A DNA stretch of 5,414 nucleotides from Nitrososphaera sp. GTDB lineage: Archaea > Thermoproteota > Nitrososphaeria > Nitrososphaerales > Nitrososphaeraceae. Shown piece after piece: positions 1 through 5,189 of the stretch (positions within the stretch are counted from its first letter, which is position 1; each line of letters starts with the position of its first letter). The notes under the pieces were generated by a model that had not been told where the DNA came from, made no database searches, and worked only from the letters and a program-made list of their open reading frames with translations. Location of the stretch: positions 1 through 5,414 of the forward strand of contig JAJPDY010000097.1 of the NCBI GenBank assembly GCA_023252395.1, in the 5' to 3' direction. A program made the translations under genes and the position numbers.

Positions 1-13
1 CAAATTAAATAAT

Positions 14-19
14 TTTATA
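14..19 (+). promoter_or_regulatory. Box A (TATA) element for the GT2-GtrA gene
   Basis: TTTATA lies in an AT-rich stretch (2-20). Its centre is about 26.5 nt upstream of the TTG at 43. That is the spacing expected if transcription starts on the start codon (leaderless mRNA), which fits the absence of a Shine-Dalgarno sequence. Confidence 0.55.
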
Positions 20-42
20 CCCCATGCGCCGGATGAAGGGTA

Positions 43-1221
43 TTGGACGTGCCAGCGCAGGAAGAGCTGTTAAAGACAGGCAAGGTGCCGCTGTCGATAG
101 TGCTTCCAACGTACAACGAGTCGCAGAACATTGCCAAGATGCTTGACTCGATAGCTGGCGCGCTCCCTGCCGGCACCGCGGCAGAGATTATAGTTGTCGA
201 TGATAACTCGCCGGATGGCACGGGCGACATTGCCAGCCTGCACGGCAAGAACATCAACAACGGCAAGCTGAAAATTGAAGTCGTCCGCAGGCAGGGCAAG
301 CTCGGGCTCAGCTCTGCGATACTTGCCGGCGTCCAGTCGGCCTCTGGCGATATTGTAGTTGTCATGGACGGCGACTTTTCGCACCCGCCGCAGACGATCC
401 CCCACATGATAGAGGAACTAGAGGATTCAAAATACGACATTATTGTCGCGTCAAGGTACGTAAAGGGCGGCTCTATTGCAGGCTGGCCCGTCAAGCGCCG
501 GCTGATGAGCAAGGGCGCGACCAAGATAGCGAAATACGGCCTCGGGATTCAGGTGAAGGACCCGATGTCCGGGTTTTTTGCGTTCAGGCGCCATATCATA
601 GAGGGAGTAAAGTTTGACGCGATAGGCTACAAGATGCTCCTTGAGATTCTGGTCAAGGCAAAGGGCGCGCGTGTAAAGGAAGTCCCGTACACGTTCACCA
701 ACAGGACAGCCGGCGCCAGCAAGCTCGACTCCTCTGTGATGCTAGACTACGTGAGGGCAGTATGGAAGCTTTACCGCTACGGCAGGTCTGTCGCCAAAGG
801 CGAAAAGCGCGCATCTGTCCGCTTTTTCTCAAAGGCAGGAAGATTCTACACAGTGGGCGCGTCCGGCCTGCTCGTGAATTTTGTAGTGTCGTTCTTGTTC
901 CAGGCAGTAGTCCCGGAGCTGTGGTACCTCTACACCACAATCATTGGCATATTCTTCTCGATGACTTCAAACTTTTTCGTCAACAAGCTGTGGACGTTTG
1001 AGGACAGGGACTTTGCCGCTAAAAAGACCGCCTTCCAGTACGGAATGTTCATGGGCTTTAGCTCCCTTGGCGCCCTCATACAGCTTGGTGCAGTATATGC
1101 GCTAGTTGAGAACTACCACCTAGACTACCCGCTTGCGCTTGTCATGGCAGTGATGGCCGCGTCGATAGGCAACTTTTTGCTCAACAAGAAATGGACATTC
1201 AAAGAGAAAATATGGAGTTAA
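43..1221 (+). CDS. Dolichol-phosphate mannose synthase-like GT2 glycosyltransferase fused to a GtrA membrane domain
   Basis: Predicted to transfer a sugar, probably mannose or glucose, from a nucleotide sugar to a polyprenyl (dolichyl) phosphate at the cytoplasmic membrane face, supplying lipid-linked sugar for protein N-glycosylation or surface glycans. Residues about 16-245 are a GT-A fold family 2 domain: PTYNE (22-26), VVDDNSPDGTGD (51-62), GKLGLSSA (85-92), the metal-binding DGD (109-111), ASRYVKGG (136-143) and DPMSGFFAFR (173-182). Residues about 262-388 are a GtrA domain with four hydrophobic helices in two repeats, each ending in N-K-x-W-T-F (314-319 and 381-386). The same fusion is known from the Pyrococcus furiosus DPMS. 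The start is TTG at 43: an in-frame stop lies at 34-36, GTG at 49 is the only close alternative, and the next ATG would remove the PTYNE motif. The sugar and lipid specificity cannot be read from the sequence. Confidence 0.93.
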   Translation: MDVPAQEELLKTGKVPLSIVLPTYNESQNIAKMLDSIAGALPAGTAAEIIVVDDNSPDGTGDIASLHGKNINNGKLKIEVVRRQGKLGLSSAILAGVQSASGDIVVVMDGDFSHPPQTIPHMIEELEDSKYDIIVASRYVKGGSIAGWPVKRRLMSKGATKIAKYGLGIQVKDPMSGFFAFRRHIIEGVKFDAIGYKMLLEILVKAKGARVKEVPYTFTNRTAGASKLDSSVMLDYVRAVWKLYRYGRSVAKGEKRASVRFFSKAGRFYTVGASGLLVNFVVSFLFQAVVPELWYLYTTIIGIFFSMTSNFFVNKLWTFEDRDFAAKKTAFQYGMFMGFSSLGALIQLGAVYALVENYHLDYPLALVMAVMAASIGNFLLNKKWTFKEKIWS

Positions 1222-1458
1222 TTTCTGTTTGCGACGATACTATCATGAATTTAATAAATATACAGGCAAAACCTTAATTATTTACCCGCCGATATAACAG
1301 GCAACCAAGAAACGTCTGCTAAACCTGATAGAGACCCTCCATATCAAGGGGAATGTTTGGGGTCCCTGCGATGGGAGGACGACTCTATCTATTTCCATAA
1401 TTCTAATTCAGAACCTAGCCTCACAATTCTTTAATCTTCCATCCATCAATCGACGCCA
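1222..1458. other. Intergenic stretch with no supported gene
   Basis: This 237-base gap is the longest in the window. It begins AT-rich (about 1240-1285), contains a short direct repeat ACAGGCAA (1262-1269 and 1298-1305), and becomes GC-richer at 1330-1385, where short complementary arms could fold in more than one way (GACCC 1333-1337 with GGGTC 1360-1364; GTCC 1362-1365 with GGAC 1377-1380). The plus frame from 1298 to 1468 is open for about 56 codons but has no ATG, GTG or TTG before its last codons, so I do not call it a gene. No convincing tRNA, C/D-box RNA or strong terminator is visible. The end of the gap carries the promoter of the downstream winged-helix gene. Confidence 0.5.
1430..1435 (+). 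promoter_or_regulatory. Box A element for the winged-helix gene
   Basis: TTTAAT is centred about 26.5 nt upstream of the TTG at 1459, the same spacing as at the GT2-GtrA gene. This supports a leaderless transcript starting on the TTG codon. An in-frame stop at 1432-1434, inside the box, excludes a longer protein. Confidence 0.5.
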
Positions 1459-1710
1459 TTGGATGTAATTGAAGCGTCTGCAAAAGTGCTTGCCCTTGCG
1501 GCAAACGGCGCGTCCCATACTAGGATAATGGCAGTGCACCAGCACCTAAAGCAGGACGAGATCGGGTGGCTGCTCAAAATTCTTGTCGGCAAAAACCTGC
1601 TAGAGATTGACTCTTCTTCAACCTACTGGACAACTGTCGAGGGCACCAAGTTTCTAGAGCTCCAGTTCCACTTGGAGCGAATACTGCAGGCGCAAAAGAG
1701 CCTAGTTTGA
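1459..1710 (+). CDS. Small archaeal winged helix-turn-helix protein
   Basis: A probable DNA-binding transcription regulator of 83 residues, resembling the one-domain ArnR1-like/HTH_45 winged-helix proteins abundant in archaea. In order it shows helix 1 (about 2-15, DVIEASAKVLALAANG), helix 2 and the recognition helix (about 19-46; HTRIMAVHQHLKQDEIGWLLKILVGKNLLE), then the wing (about 47-60; IDSSSTYWTTVEG) and a C-terminal helix (61-82) that is likely a dimerisation helix. The pattern of a helix, LLKILVGKNLLE, then a threonine-rich hairpin ending in T-x-E-G-x-x-F-L is typical of the family. TTG at 1459 is the only start in the open frame ahead of the fold; GTG at 1486 would cut into helix 1. 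The coding end overlaps the convergent minus-strand gene by 9 bases. The target is unknown; autoregulation or control of a neighbour is possible but unshown. Confidence 0.8.
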   Translation: MDVIEASAKVLALAANGASHTRIMAVHQHLKQDEIGWLLKILVGKNLLEIDSSSTYWTTVEGTKFLELQFHLERILQAQKSLV

Positions 1711-2721
1711 GCGGCGCTTTCTCGGCTCCAGCAGACCCATCAGCTGGTAGCCATATTCGAGGTTGTGCTTGACATGGTTTATGCCGTGCGTGCCATGCGG
1801 GACAAACTTGCCATCCAGAACGTTCTCGATGTACGTCTTGGACTTTCGTATAGAGTTGATTGCGTGCTGTAGCTGGTTGTCGGTGAGCTTGCGGCCAAGT
1901 TCTTTCTCGACCTCCTTTTTGAATGCCTCAGGGTGGGATAGCAGCTTGCCGTATTTTTGCAGGCGCTTGTAGTTGACTGACAGGTTGGCGATCTTTTTGA
2001 TGTCGATGGCGGGCAGGCCGGCAAGTGAGCGCTCCAAGTCTTTCCTAGACCTGCCGGTCATGTGCATCAGGTTTTCCACCAGCTCATCGCTAAAAGCCGG
2101 GGCAGCTGTCGCACTTGGCGCGGCGGGTGTCTGCCTTTCAGTTATTGGCCTTGTGACATAGCTTGCAGCAGGGTCTTCCTGCACAGCTGTCGATTTTCTT
2201 TCCTGGTAATATCGGTCGATGCTGTAGATTCCAACGGCTTCGCCCCGCGTGTCAACGCCCTTGTCAAGGGCAGAAATAGTGTCAACGATTACCCTCGGGT
2301 AGTGTGCCTTGAGGGTGTCGTCAGCCTTGTTGTAGTTCTCCATGATGTCAACATAGATGTGGAAGGTAGAGTCGCTTACAGCCTTGCTCCCTGCCCTCTT
2401 TGGGTCAACCCCCTTTGCAGCAACTGTCAAAAAGTCGCACATGTCAGACTGCGAAAACATCTTGCCGCTGACTGCGCAGGCATCGGCTATTGCCTTGACG
2501 GCAGTTATCCACTTGCCATAGGCATTTACGGTTCCAATAGAAAGGCTTCCTACAAACTCGACCGCTTTTCTGCGGATCTGAGCGTCCTCAATCTTGAGCA
2601 TGTCAAGGCATGACGTGAGGACGTTGCCAAGCGATGCAGACTGGGTATTTTCGCCTGCCTCAGGAGGAGAAGAGCTTGCGGGCGCAGTATGCCTGCCAGA
2701 AGTTGGAGAAACCATTGCCAT
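1702..2721 (-). CDS. Conserved-looking archaeal protein of unknown function, two helical domains, His-rich C-terminal motif
   Basis: I do not recognise this gene. Counting from the ATG at 2721 it has 339 residues: a Ser/Pro/Ala-rich N-terminal tail (about 3-28), a mostly helical domain (about 30-175), a Pro/Ala/Thr-rich linker (about 177-209) and a second helical domain (210-339) rich in Lys, Arg and Glu. Near the end, HGTHGINHVKHNLEYGYQLM places histidines at 309, 312, 316 and 319 on what looks like a helix, followed by a basic tail (PRKRRSN). There is no signal peptide or membrane helix, so it is probably cytoplasmic. The frame also has an ATG at 2739, but a box A-like CTTTAA lies only 3-8 bases upstream of that codon and about 24 nt upstream of the ATG at 2721, so I prefer 2721 (2715 is also possible). 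The 3' end overlaps the winged-helix gene by 9 bases. Confidence 0.8.
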   Translation of the reverse strand: MAMVSPTSGRHTAPASSSPPEAGENTQSASLGNVLTSCLDMLKIEDAQIRRKAVEFVGSLSIGTVNAYGKWITAVKAIADACAVSGKMFSQSDMCDFLTVAAKGVDPKRAGSKAVSDSTFHIYVDIMENYNKADDTLKAHYPRVIVDTISALDKGVDTRGEAVGIYSIDRYYQERKSTAVQEDPAASYVTRPITERQTPAAPSATAAPAFSDELVENLMHMTGRSRKDLERSLAGLPAIDIKKIANLSVNYKRLQKYGKLLSHPEAFKKEVEKELGRKLTDNQLQHAINSIRKSKTYIENVLDGKFVPHGTHGINHVKHNLEYGYQLMGLLEPRKRRSN

Positions 2722-2741
2722 AGCAAATAGCTTGTACATGC

Positions 2742-2748
2742 CTTAAAG
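2742..2748 (-). promoter_or_regulatory. Box A-like element for the minus-strand unknown gene
   Basis: On the minus strand CTTTAAG reads toward the gene and is centred about 24 nt upstream of the ATG at 2721. It is too close to the ATG at 2739 to drive a transcript including that codon, so it bears on which start is used. The spacing is slightly shorter than at the other promoters here. Confidence 0.35.
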
Positions 2749-2804
2749 CTTTCGCAGACGCCAATAGCTTTCGTCGATAGTCGTGTTGTTACCAGAACCA
2801 AGCC

Positions 2805-2810
2805 TTTTTA
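2805..2810 (+). promoter_or_regulatory. Box A-like element for the dUTPase-like gene
   Basis: TTTTTA is centred about 27.5 nt upstream of the TTG at 2835 and 30.5 nt upstream of the ATG at 2838. The transcript would be leaderless on the TTG or have only a 3-base leader before the ATG. Confidence 0.45.
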
Positions 2811-2837
2811 CAGAACCAGCCGGCTACTTGCAGGTTG

Positions 2838-3167
2838 ATGGACACGCTTGAAGCCATCTTTTCAATGCAGAAAGAGCTCGCATCCATGATGGACCTGTCA
2901 CGCTACCCCACTTCTGTCGAAGGCAAGGTATCTGCCCTATCAACAGCCATAATCCATGAAGCAGTAGAGCTTCAGCGGCTCACAAGCTGGAAGTGGTGGA
3001 AAAAGCCCGCAGCATTTGACAGAGATGCTGCAAAAGAAGAGCTCATCGACATTTGGCACTTTGTAGTCCAAGCATCAATAGAACTTGAGATGAGCCCTGC
3101 TGACATACTAGACGAATACACGAAAAAGAACAAGGTCAACCGCGACAGGCAGACTTCAGGCTACTAG
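2838..3167 (+). CDS. Dimeric-type dUTPase / MazG-like all-alpha NTP pyrophosphohydrolase
   Basis: Predicted to hydrolyse a (d)NTP, most likely dUTP, to the monophosphate and pyrophosphate in the cytoplasm, protecting DNA from uracil or cleaning the nucleotide pool. Counted from the ATG at 2838 (109 residues), it shows the all-alpha NTP-PPase metal motif: E-A-V-E (41-44) in one helix and E-E-L-I-D (67-71) in the next, separated by a Trp-rich stretch SWKWWKKP (50-57). EELIDIWHFV and the Trp-rich segment resemble the dimeric dUTPase (dUTPase_2) branch more than plain MazG. The C-terminal NKVNRDRQ (98-105) matches the conserved Asn/Arg end of the superfamily. TTG at 2835 would add one Met. The length suits a compact single-domain member. 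The 3' end overlaps the convergent MtrA-like gene by 12 bases. The substrate (dUTP, or dCTP or a modified nucleotide) is inferred from similarity only. Confidence 0.82.
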   Translation: MDTLEAIFSMQKELASMMDLSRYPTSVEGKVSALSTAIIHEAVELQRLTSWKWWKKPAAFDRDAAKEELIDIWHFVVQASIELEMSPADILDEYTKKNKVNRDRQTSGY

Positions 3168-3632
3168 TGCAACTATCTTTTCAATATCAACAGTTCCCAT
3201 CATGTCCACAATCACGACCTGTTTTCTGAATGCTTCAACGTCTGGCAGTGGTGACTTGAGTGTCGGGTATGGGCCGATAGCACCAATTATCCTTCCATTT
3301 TTGTCGATGCCATTTTTGTAGAGTGAGAGCAGAGCTTGGCCTGCCTTGTGCCCCTTGACCTCCTGCCCGCAGACAATGATGCGCTCAAGCGCAGGGTGCC
3401 CAAGCGCGAACTTGATCATTGTATCTATGCCTTTATTTTCAGAGAGCAGCCTGCCAGCCAGTACAACTTTATCCATGATTTCAGATTTTGAAATTTGCTC
3501 GAGCAGCCCGATGCTTGATAGCGTGCATATGGCCAGCTCTTTCCCCTTGCCAATATAGTATTCATGTTTTATTGGCAGCACTGCCTCGCATACCTTGCCG
3601 GCCACATCATCAAACTTTTTCCTTATCGCCAT
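3156..3632 (-). CDS. MtrA-like cobalamin-binding protein (soluble homologue of tetrahydromethanopterin S-methyltransferase subunit A)
   Basis: In methanogens MtrA carries the corrinoid that passes a methyl group from methyl-tetrahydromethanopterin to coenzyme M. This is a 158-residue homologue in an apparent non-methanogen. Family signatures include LPIKHEYYIG (about 19-28) and LAICTLSS (33-40) near the N-terminus, AGRLLSENKGID (59-70) and CGQEVKGHKAGQALLSLYKNG (88-108), where His95 aligns with the MtrA histidine that is the lower cobalt ligand. GRIIGAIGPYPTL (113-125) and VVIVDMMGTVDIEKI (139-153) follow. The C-terminal membrane anchor of methanogen MtrA is absent, so this form should be cytoplasmic. 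The ATG at 3632 overlaps the TGA of the upstream flavoprotein gene (TGATG), implying translational coupling; GTG at 3635 is the alternative start. No other Mtr subunits are in the window. A plausible role is as methyl-corrinoid donor to a core-type methionine synthase or as a cobalamin carrier, but this is inference. Confidence 0.87.
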   Translation of the reverse strand: MAIRKKFDDVAGKVCEAVLPIKHEYYIGKGKELAICTLSSIGLLEQISKSEIMDKVVLAGRLLSENKGIDTMIKFALGHPALERIIVCGQEVKGHKAGQALLSLYKNGIDKNGRIIGAIGPYPTLKSPLPDVEAFRKQVVIVDMMGTVDIEKIVALVA

Positions 3633-3634
3633 CA
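3630..3634 (-). promoter_or_regulatory. TGATG stop-start overlap (translational coupling)
   Basis: The TGA stop of the flavoprotein gene and the ATG start of the MtrA-like gene share one base. No promoter-like element is evident just upstream, so the two are most likely one transcript read by coupled translation. Confidence 0.7.
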
Positions 3635-4036
3635 CTTTAGCCCCCAGCTCACCTTGCTAATTGGAGTCACCTTGACAAATGGCGCTTCACCCTCCTTCCA
3701 TGGATCGCTTCTGACCCATTCAAAGCGCTCATGGAATACCTTGTAGAGCCTTGCAAACTCGCTGCCTCTTTCTACTAGTTCGGCAGTCCCCTGCACGCAT
3801 AACGCCTTGTTTCCAACAGAGCTGTAGACATCAACTGCCAGAGCTATTCTGTTGTTCTTGCTAATGTTTTCATATTTTTTGGTTTCATAGTCTGTTGCAA
3901 AGATAAAGACGCCATCTTCAAACACGTAGGAAACAGGAACGATGTGAGGGATATTGTCGTGGCATGTGGCGATCCTGCACGCTTCGTTGCGGCTCAAAAA
4001 TTCCTTCTCTGCCTTGGTGAATGTGACCTTGCCCAA
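3632..4036 (-). CDS. PNPOx-like FMN-binding split-barrel protein
   Basis: A member of the pyridoxamine 5'-phosphate oxidase-like split-barrel family, whose members bind FMN, F420 or heme and mostly act as cytoplasmic homodimers. Counted from TTG 4036 (134 residues) the signatures are CRIATCHDNIPHIVPVSYVFEDG (about 20-42), FATDYETKKYENI (46-58), RIALAVD near 63-69, a conserved barrel strand CVQGTAELVE and the closing strand VKVTPISKVSW. The absent C-terminal PNPOx dimer region makes true pyridoxine metabolism unlikely. The frame is open to TTG 4099 with an ATG at 4090. However, a strong TATA (TATAAATA) lies inside that extension, 24-28 nt before GTG 4039 and TTG 4036, and the extra residues (SGSYAPAINSRNPSFSV) look unstructured, so the short form is preferred. 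It is coupled to the MtrA-like gene, which suggests a flavin role in corrinoid chemistry; this is inference. Family call sure, cofactor and substrate unknown. Confidence 0.82.
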   Translation of the reverse strand: MGKVTFTKAEKEFLSRNEACRIATCHDNIPHIVPVSYVFEDGVFIFATDYETKKYENISKNNRIALAVDVYSSVGNKALCVQGTAELVERGSEFARLYKVFHERFEWVRSDPWKEGEAPFVKVTPISKVSWGLK

Positions 4037-4058
4037 CACCGAAAAACTGGGATTTCTG

Positions 4059-4067
4059 CTATTTATA
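4059..4067 (-). promoter_or_regulatory. TATA box for the flavoprotein-MtrA operon
   Basis: The minus strand reads TATAAATAG, the best TATA match in the window. It sits about 27 nt upstream of TTG 4036 and 24 nt upstream of GTG 4039. It lies inside the longer reading frame that begins at 4090 or 4099, which argues against those starts. A second AT-rich stretch (4108-4117) could instead serve an ATG 4090 start. Confidence 0.5.
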
Positions 4068-4089
4068 GCCGGCGCGTAGCTACCACTCA

Positions 4090-4096
4090 TTAAATA
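4090..4096 (+). promoter_or_regulatory. Box A element for the C2H2 mini-protein gene
   Basis: TTAAATA is centred about 26 nt upstream of the ATG at 4119, fitting a leaderless transcript. It stands back to back with the TATA box of the divergent flavoprotein operon, with about 22 bases between the two elements. Confidence 0.55.
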
Positions 4097-4118
4097 CAAT
4101 GTCTGCGTAATAATTACA

Positions 4119-4250
4119 ATGGAATCCCGGGCAAACGTTGCTCAGGTTACCTGTAAAATCTGCGGCAAGGTTTTTCAGACGCAGACGGAAATGGACGAAC
4201 ATACAAAGCGCGACCACGTACAGCAAAAAGAACCTGCTGGCGTGAGTTAG
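4119..4250 (+). CDS. Single-finger C2H2 zinc-finger mini-protein, 43 residues
   Basis: This short gene encodes one classical-looking zinc finger: Cys12-x2-Cys15-x12-His28-x4-His33, with the usual aromatic (Phe19) after the second Cys and a hydrophobic residue (Met25) ahead of the first His. The first line of the knuckle is C-K-I-C-G-K. Flanks are short and polar (MESRANVAQV before, QQKEPAGVS after), so the finger is essentially the whole protein. It has an ATG start with a box A at the leaderless distance, which supports it being a real gene despite its size. It ends in TTAG shared with the TAA stop of the convergent membrane-protein gene (4-base overlap). One-finger proteins may bind nucleic acid weakly or act as protein-interaction modules; the partner is unknown. 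Divergent from the flavoprotein-MtrA operon, so a link to its control is possible but unproved. Confidence 0.82.
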   Translation: MESRANVAQVTCKICGKVFQTQTEMDEHTKRDHVQQKEPAGVS

Positions 4251-4528
4251 GCGCCGCTTTCAGTTTTTTTGGAATCGCGCCACCTGCCATATCTGACCAT
4301 GAATACCCCACCAGCAATTATTGCAAGTGAAAGTGCAAGAAAACCCGGCTGAACTATTTGCCTTAGCTGTTCAGGCGCAGTGGACGAAAAGGAGCATTTC
4401 CCGTTATTGTCACACTCTTTAACTACCGGAAACACCAGCAAGACGGCCACAAAGGCGACAAAAAGCGCAACTCCTGCTGAAGATACTATCGCGCCCGACT
4501 TGGCCAGCATTTCCAGCGACGATGACAA
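4247..4528 (-). CDS. Small two-helix membrane protein of unknown function
   Basis: I do not recognise a family. The 93 residues contain two hydrophobic helices (about 13-36 and 60-78) joined by a polar loop (37-59) that holds Cys39 and Cys45 (CDNNGKC), and end in a basic tail (R79, R82, R84, K87, K88). The positive-inside rule predicts both termini in the cytoplasm and the loop outside, where the two cysteines could form a disulfide or bind a metal. The start is TTG at 4528; ATG at 4510 (residue 7) would leave both helices intact and is a fair alternative. It follows the 201-residue gene by 41 bases on the same strand and may be its last operon member. Its stop codon interlocks with that of the plus-strand C2H2 mini-gene. 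Confidence 0.75.
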   Translation of the reverse strand: MSSSLEMLAKSGAIVSSAGVALFVAFVAVLLVFPVVKECDNNGKCSFSSTAPEQLRQIVQPGFLALSLAIIAGGVFMVRYGRWRDSKKTESGA

Positions 4529-4569
4529 TTAGAATCAGTTTGCCGCAGGCGATTGATATTCGTTGCCGT

Positions 4570-5175
4570 CTAGAGGAGCTCTTCAGGATCCAGCGTCACA
4601 AACTTGTATGAATCTCCCTTGCTCACGCGCTTGAACTGGCTGTCAAAGTACAGGTATGGAAGGACATCAGAAGTGTGCTTGTCCCACAGCTCATGGACCT
4701 TGCCAAAAAAGTTCTTTTTGGTTTTGCCCTTTATCCTGAGGAGCTCATGAGCTAATACGTGTGAAACTCGTGGGCAGTTTTTGTCAGCATAATAGGCGTA
4801 GCGCTTGGTTTCTGAAGTCTCTTCAGCTGGCCTCTGCCACCAAGATATCCCGACATTTTCTGCAGTGTATCCTTCTGTATTGCAATCGGTAAAAAATGGC
4901 TTGAAATATGAAAGGTAAAAGTGGTAGATGTCCTTGCTTCTCTCAGTATGGTCCCTCACGAGGTATGCGACAGACATCCTGTCAAACAGCAGGCCAGGGA
5001 CAACTGGCAGTATGTCAGCTTCGACTGGCAGGTTGATGTCAAAGTAGCGCTTAGCCCACCAGTGGTAGAACCGGGCCATCGTCGAGACGTAGCCCCAGTC
5101 TTGCTCCTGCATCTTTTCCCATTCGTTGTTTTTTGCAACGTATATGAAAAAGAGCTTTTCTGTTTTCAATGCCAA
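4570..5175 (-). CDS. Protein of unknown function with a degenerate zincin-like HELLR motif, 201 residues
   Basis: I cannot assign a family. The protein is soluble-looking, with no signal peptide or membrane helix, and unusually rich in aromatic residues (many Tyr, Phe and Trp between 9 and 115). Segments that look conserved are FTDCNTEGYTAENVGISWW (95-113) and CPRVSHVLAHELLRIKG (134-150), followed by HELWDKH (161-167). The AHELLR string resembles a zinc protease HExxH helix but has Arg147 where the second histidine should be, so protease activity is not supported; Cys134, His139, His143, Glu144, His161 and His167 could still bind a metal. An in-frame TAG directly precedes the TTG at 5175, so the frame cannot be longer; TTG 5169 is an alternative start. 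It begins 14 bases after the C2H2 mini-gene stop, with no visible Shine-Dalgarno, suggesting one operon. Confidence 0.75.
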   Translation of the reverse strand: MALKTEKLFFIYVAKNNEWEKMQEQDWGYVSTMARFYHWWAKRYFDINLPVEADILPVVPGLLFDRMSVAYLVRDHTERSKDIYHFYLSYFKPFFTDCNTEGYTAENVGISWWQRPAEETSETKRYAYYADKNCPRVSHVLAHELLRIKGKTKKNFFGKVHELWDKHTSDVLPYLYFDSQFKRVSKGDSYKFVTLDPEELL

Positions 5176-5189
5176 CTAACCCGGGATAG

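Noticed and set aside
15..524. A 169-codon minus-strand frame opposite the glycosyltransferase
   Set aside because: The plus strand encodes an unmistakable GT2 domain here; the antisense product is Ser/Pro-rich noise.
1333..1380. Possible tRNA or C/D-box RNA in the GC-rich part of the gap
   Set aside because: No T-arm consensus, no acceptor stem pairing and no proper C (RUGAUGA) and D (CUGA) boxes; the stems are only 4-5 base pairs and mutually exclusive.
1353..1406. Short ATG frame of about 15-20 codons in the intergenic gap
   Set aside because: It is very short, has no box A at the right distance and no recognisable feature.
1298..1468. Open plus-strand frame of about 56 codons upstream of the winged-helix gene
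   Set aside because: It contains no ATG, GTG or TTG start before its last codons, crosses the promoter of the next gene and shows no recognisable motif.
2062..2613. A 183-codon plus-strand frame opposite the unknown two-domain gene
   Set aside because: It is a shadow of the minus-strand gene: the product has no domain-like pattern, and the minus frame is longer with clear domain and linker structure.
3156..3632. Evidence for a methanogen origin because of MtrA
   Set aside because: The protein lacks the membrane anchor, no other mtr or mcr genes are present, and soluble MtrA homologues are known outside methanogens.
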